Below, in pieces: positions 62,073-64,000 of a stretch of 64,000 nt of DNA. The notes beneath the pieces are model-generated. The model saw nothing but the letters and a program-made list of their open reading frames with translations, did no database searches and was not told the DNA's origin. Position 1 is the stretch's first letter. Each line of letters opens with the position of its first letter. Source of the stretch: Pinibacter soli (lineage in GTDB: Bacteria > Bacteroidota > Bacteroidia > Chitinophagales > Chitinophagaceae); assembly GCF_029961145.1 (NCBI RefSeq), contig NZ_JASBRG010000007.1, positions 786,155 through 850,154 of the forward strand, written 5' to 3'. Made by a program: the position numbers and the translations under genes.

Positions 62073-62609
62073 TCATGAAAAACCCATCTTTTTCAGAATC
62101 TCCTTTATCTGTTTGTTGGACTGGTTAATGTGGTTCTCGACGGTGCTTTTGCTGATATTGAGGGTTTCAGCAATTTCCTGGTTGCTATATCCTTCTATGC
62201 GGGACATTGTGAAAACTTCTCTTCTTTTATCTGACAATTGCTGGAGAATTTGTTGAAGGACCTGGTTAATCTCGTTGGTCTTTGTTTCATCATCGGCAAT
62301 CTCCCGGCGGGCCACAGACGCCTCATACTTCCGCGAGACTATTTGTTTTTTGACTTCGTTGTAAATTGTATTCTTTGCAATGGTAATAAGATAGGCTTGA
62401 AGGGATAACTCTTCGTTTACTGCTTCCCGCTTCTCCCAAAGCTTAATGAAAGTTTGTTGGATGACATCTTTAATGTTTTCATGTGCGATATTCAATTTCA
62501 CCAAAAAAGAATAAAGTACCTCACTATATGCATTATATAATGCAACAAACGACTTTTCGTCTCCTTGTTTTAATTGAATAATAAGTTCCCTTTCGTTATT
62601 TAAACGCAT
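62073..62609 (-). CDS. ECF-type RNA polymerase sigma factor
   Basis: 178 residues from ATG 62609; the frame is open to a TTG at 62615, but the ATG gives the usual N-terminus. Region 2 is visible at about 8-75 (FVALYNAYSEVLYSFLVKL, then IKDVIQQTFIKLWEKRE) and region 4 at about 115-170 (LSDKRREVFTMSRIEGYSNQ, then EIAETLNISKSTVENHI). It belongs to the FecI-like sigma factors that Bacteroidota place before FecR and SusC genes. Upstream on the minus strand a GTAACC (62641-62636) could be a -35-like element, but no clear -10 partner was found. Confidence 0.93.
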   Translation of the reverse strand: MRLNNERELIIQLKQGDEKSFVALYNAYSEVLYSFLVKLNIAHENIKDVIQQTFIKLWEKREAVNEELSLQAYLITIAKNTIYNEVKKQIVSRKYEASVARREIADDETKTNEINQVLQQILQQLSDKRREVFTMSRIEGYSNQEIAETLNISKSTVENHINQSNKQIKEILKKMGFS

Positions 62610-62943
62610 AATCAAGCCTTAACAGTTAGTCAGAGGGTTACAAATTACAAAAAAAAATTAAAAAAATCAGTCTACCAAATTAATAGACTTCTAGTTAAAA
62701 AAATAAAATCCTGATCTTCAAATTAATATCATCACAACTACTGGTTTCCGTGAGACACACAAATAACTCCTAAATCGGGCAATCCCAAACATTTTCATTG
62801 AATAACTATCAAAGACTACTCACAAAGGTTCAAATGCTCACCCAATATGGATTTTTATAGGCGAAAACATATTACATATACAACTAATGCAAATTCCACA
62901 GCATCTTATGCAACCACTGTTTCATTGAAATTAAATCAAGATC
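62610..62943. other. 334-bp divergent intergenic region
   Basis: AT-rich DNA between the sigma factor gene and the divergent two-TM protein. It must hold both promoters. A poly-A tract (62649-62667) and the GTAACC on the minus strand (62641-62636) are the only noticeable features. No reading frame or strong hairpin was seen. Confidence 0.4.
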
Positions 62944-63747
62944 ATGAAGCCTATTCTCTCAAAAAAATCGAGGTCGTTTTTTGCAGCAGTTGCAATAACC
63001 ACTGTCTTTAGCATAGTTTTCACAGCAGGATTATTTTGTCTGTTCTTTGATAAAAAACTAAATGAGTTTTTTATTTATTTAGATGAGCATATAAAAGCCA
63101 TTTCGATCCTGGTTAAGATAATTGTTTTCGTTTCCGCAATAATATGGCTTGTGACTCCAATTATTATAGCTTGTTTGATCTACACGTTTACAAAAGATCA
63201 TTACGATAGCAGGAAGACATCAATAATTGATCGCATTAAATCTACAATGCGAAAGTCAAAATGGATTTCTCCGCAGATTGAAACTTTGGGTTTTAACTCA
63301 AATTTTGACGACAATGATTTTGATAATTTTGCGCAAAGCGAACTTAAAAAACTACAGTGTGATTTAACTACAAGACGGGATGAATATCTTTCTATCTACA
63401 AGGGTGGCCCGCTATTTCTCAGTGAGGCAAGGGAGCGATTCAAAAATAAAATGTCAGGTCTGTTAGACTATCAAGATGAAGTAATTCTATCAATGCATAT
63501 TGAGCTGCATTCACAAATAAAAACCCGCATTAGATATTATAAGAAACAGATGAAAAATGCAGAGCAAACCGACGTGTCTTCTCTTCATCTTTTAAGTGAC
63601 TATTCGAATCAAATGGATGACTTCTATTCAGAAATATATTCAAATCTTGAAAAAGAACTCGCTGATCTAAATATCCAATTGCAAGAACTATCAGATGATC
63701 ATCTCGATAAATTACAAAATCTTTCAACGAAGTTTTCCAGCTATTGA
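62944..63747 (+). CDS. unrecognised two-TM coiled-coil protein
   Basis: 267 residues. Two membrane helices (about 11-35, FFAAVAITTVFSIVFTAGLF, and about 53-77, VKIIVFVSAIIWLVTPIIIA) are followed by a long charged, mostly helical cytoplasmic region (about 80-267) with heptad-like segments (ELKKLQCDLTTRRDEYLSI and SNLEKELADLNIQLQELSDD). There is no leader, enzyme motif or Cys pattern. It stands alone, divergent from the sigma factor. It might be a structural or mechanosensing factor, but no family was recognised. Confidence 0.65.
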   Translation: MKPILSKKSRSFFAAVAITTVFSIVFTAGLFCLFFDKKLNEFFIYLDEHIKAISILVKIIVFVSAIIWLVTPIIIACLIYTFTKDHYDSRKTSIIDRIKSTMRKSKWISPQIETLGFNSNFDDNDFDNFAQSELKKLQCDLTTRRDEYLSIYKGGPLFLSEARERFKNKMSGLLDYQDEVILSMHIELHSQIKTRIRYYKKQMKNAEQTDVSSLHLLSDYSNQMDDFYSEIYSNLEKELADLNIQLQELSDDHLDKLQNLSTKFSSY

Positions 63748-63810
63748 TGCCATAACCGGAAAATGACCTGGACATTGTCATCAAGATGGCTTCCGCAAAA
63801 AAGAACGCTA

Positions 63811-64000
63811 TTACAAAATGATCTCCGGCCATAAATAACTCCCCGGCTTAATTGTAAGAAAAAGTTGTTTTTTACTTTCCACTTGCATTCTTACAACACC
63901 GCGTGCATATTCACCAACCGGCGTAAATGAGGAATAACCCAAAGCATTAAGTATTGACCAGGCGGTTGCTCCTCCTTCTATATAAAGTTCATCCACAGGA
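63811..64000 (-). CDS. partial: C-terminus of a probable four-carbon acid sugar kinase
   Basis: The frame enters from beyond the right edge and ends at 63811 (63 codons). It reads LYIEGGATAWSILNALGY, then PVGEYARGVVRMQV and LFLTIKPGSYLWPE. The E-G-G-A-T-A helix and the later T-x-K-P-G-S/N segment are typical of the nucleotide-binding C-terminal domain of four-carbon acid sugar kinases (OtnK/DtnK, formerly DUF1537), which phosphorylate tetronate-type acid sugars. The first codon in the window is inside the gene, not its start. Confidence 0.65.
   Translation of the reverse strand, partial: PVDELYIEGGATAWSILNALGYSSFTPVGEYARGVVRMQVESKKQLFLTIKPGSYLWPEIIL

Noticed and set aside
1-64000. tRNA or rRNA genes
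   Set aside because: The gaps were read for T-loop-like GTTCRANYC patterns and rRNA-like sequence, and nothing convincing was found. A tRNA finder was not available, so a missed gene cannot be excluded.

Overview
The window looks like a Bacteroidota chromosome, most likely Chitinophagaceae or a close relative. The signs are three SusC/SusD glycan or peptide uptake loci, many SPII lipoproteins, a FecI/FecR-type sigma/anti-sigma pair, a candidate -7 box of the TAnnTTTG type, and AT-rich intergenic DNA with few Shine-Dalgarno sequences. No rRNA, tRNA, CRISPR array or intact insertion sequence was seen.

Layout. (1) 1-9285, minus strand: a pectin-type locus with SusC, SusD and a DUF4957/DUF5123-like lipoprotein, then after a terminator a second unit with a truncated GH105-like remnant and a GH28 polygalacturonase-family enzyme. 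(2) 9286-13091: a decaying stretch with a frameshifted small lipoprotein, a DUF1826-like protein, a frameshifted gene carrying a stop, and a lipocalin-like lipoprotein. (3) 13092-31217: an energy island. Pyruvate:ferredoxin oxidoreductase (nifJ) is divergent from a 2[4Fe-4S] ferredoxin, korAB (2-oxoacid:ferredoxin oxidoreductase) and nuoABCDHIJKLMN. The NADH-oxidising module nuoEFG is absent from the cluster, so reduced ferredoxin made by NifJ/KorAB is the natural candidate donor for this 11-subunit complex I. (4) 31484-34663: a VIT1/CCC1-like transporter with an outer-membrane protein, a VTT/DedA-like membrane protein and a lipoprotein.

(5) 34802-48183, minus strand: a probable beta-1,3-glucan locus in two units: SusC-SusD-PKD lipoprotein-GLUG lipoprotein-GH128, and GH2-GH5. 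The two units share a 16-bp sequence at the same distance from their candidate -7 boxes. Next to them (48588-50507) is a 7TMR-DISM sensor fused through a coiled coil to an IS1595-transposase-type zinc ribbon, the most unusual protein of the window. (6) 50774-62609, minus strand: an eight-gene run of ECF sigma factor, FecR-like anti-sigma without a recognisable FecR core, HEXXH zincin-like lipoprotein, SusC, SusD, DUF4843, PKD-like lipoprotein and TlpA-like thioredoxin, closed by a terminator. It reads as a protein or peptide acquisition system. (7) 62944-64000: a two-TM coiled-coil protein and the 3' end of a probable four-carbon acid sugar kinase.

Functions come from motifs and gene context read by eye. 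No database search was run.
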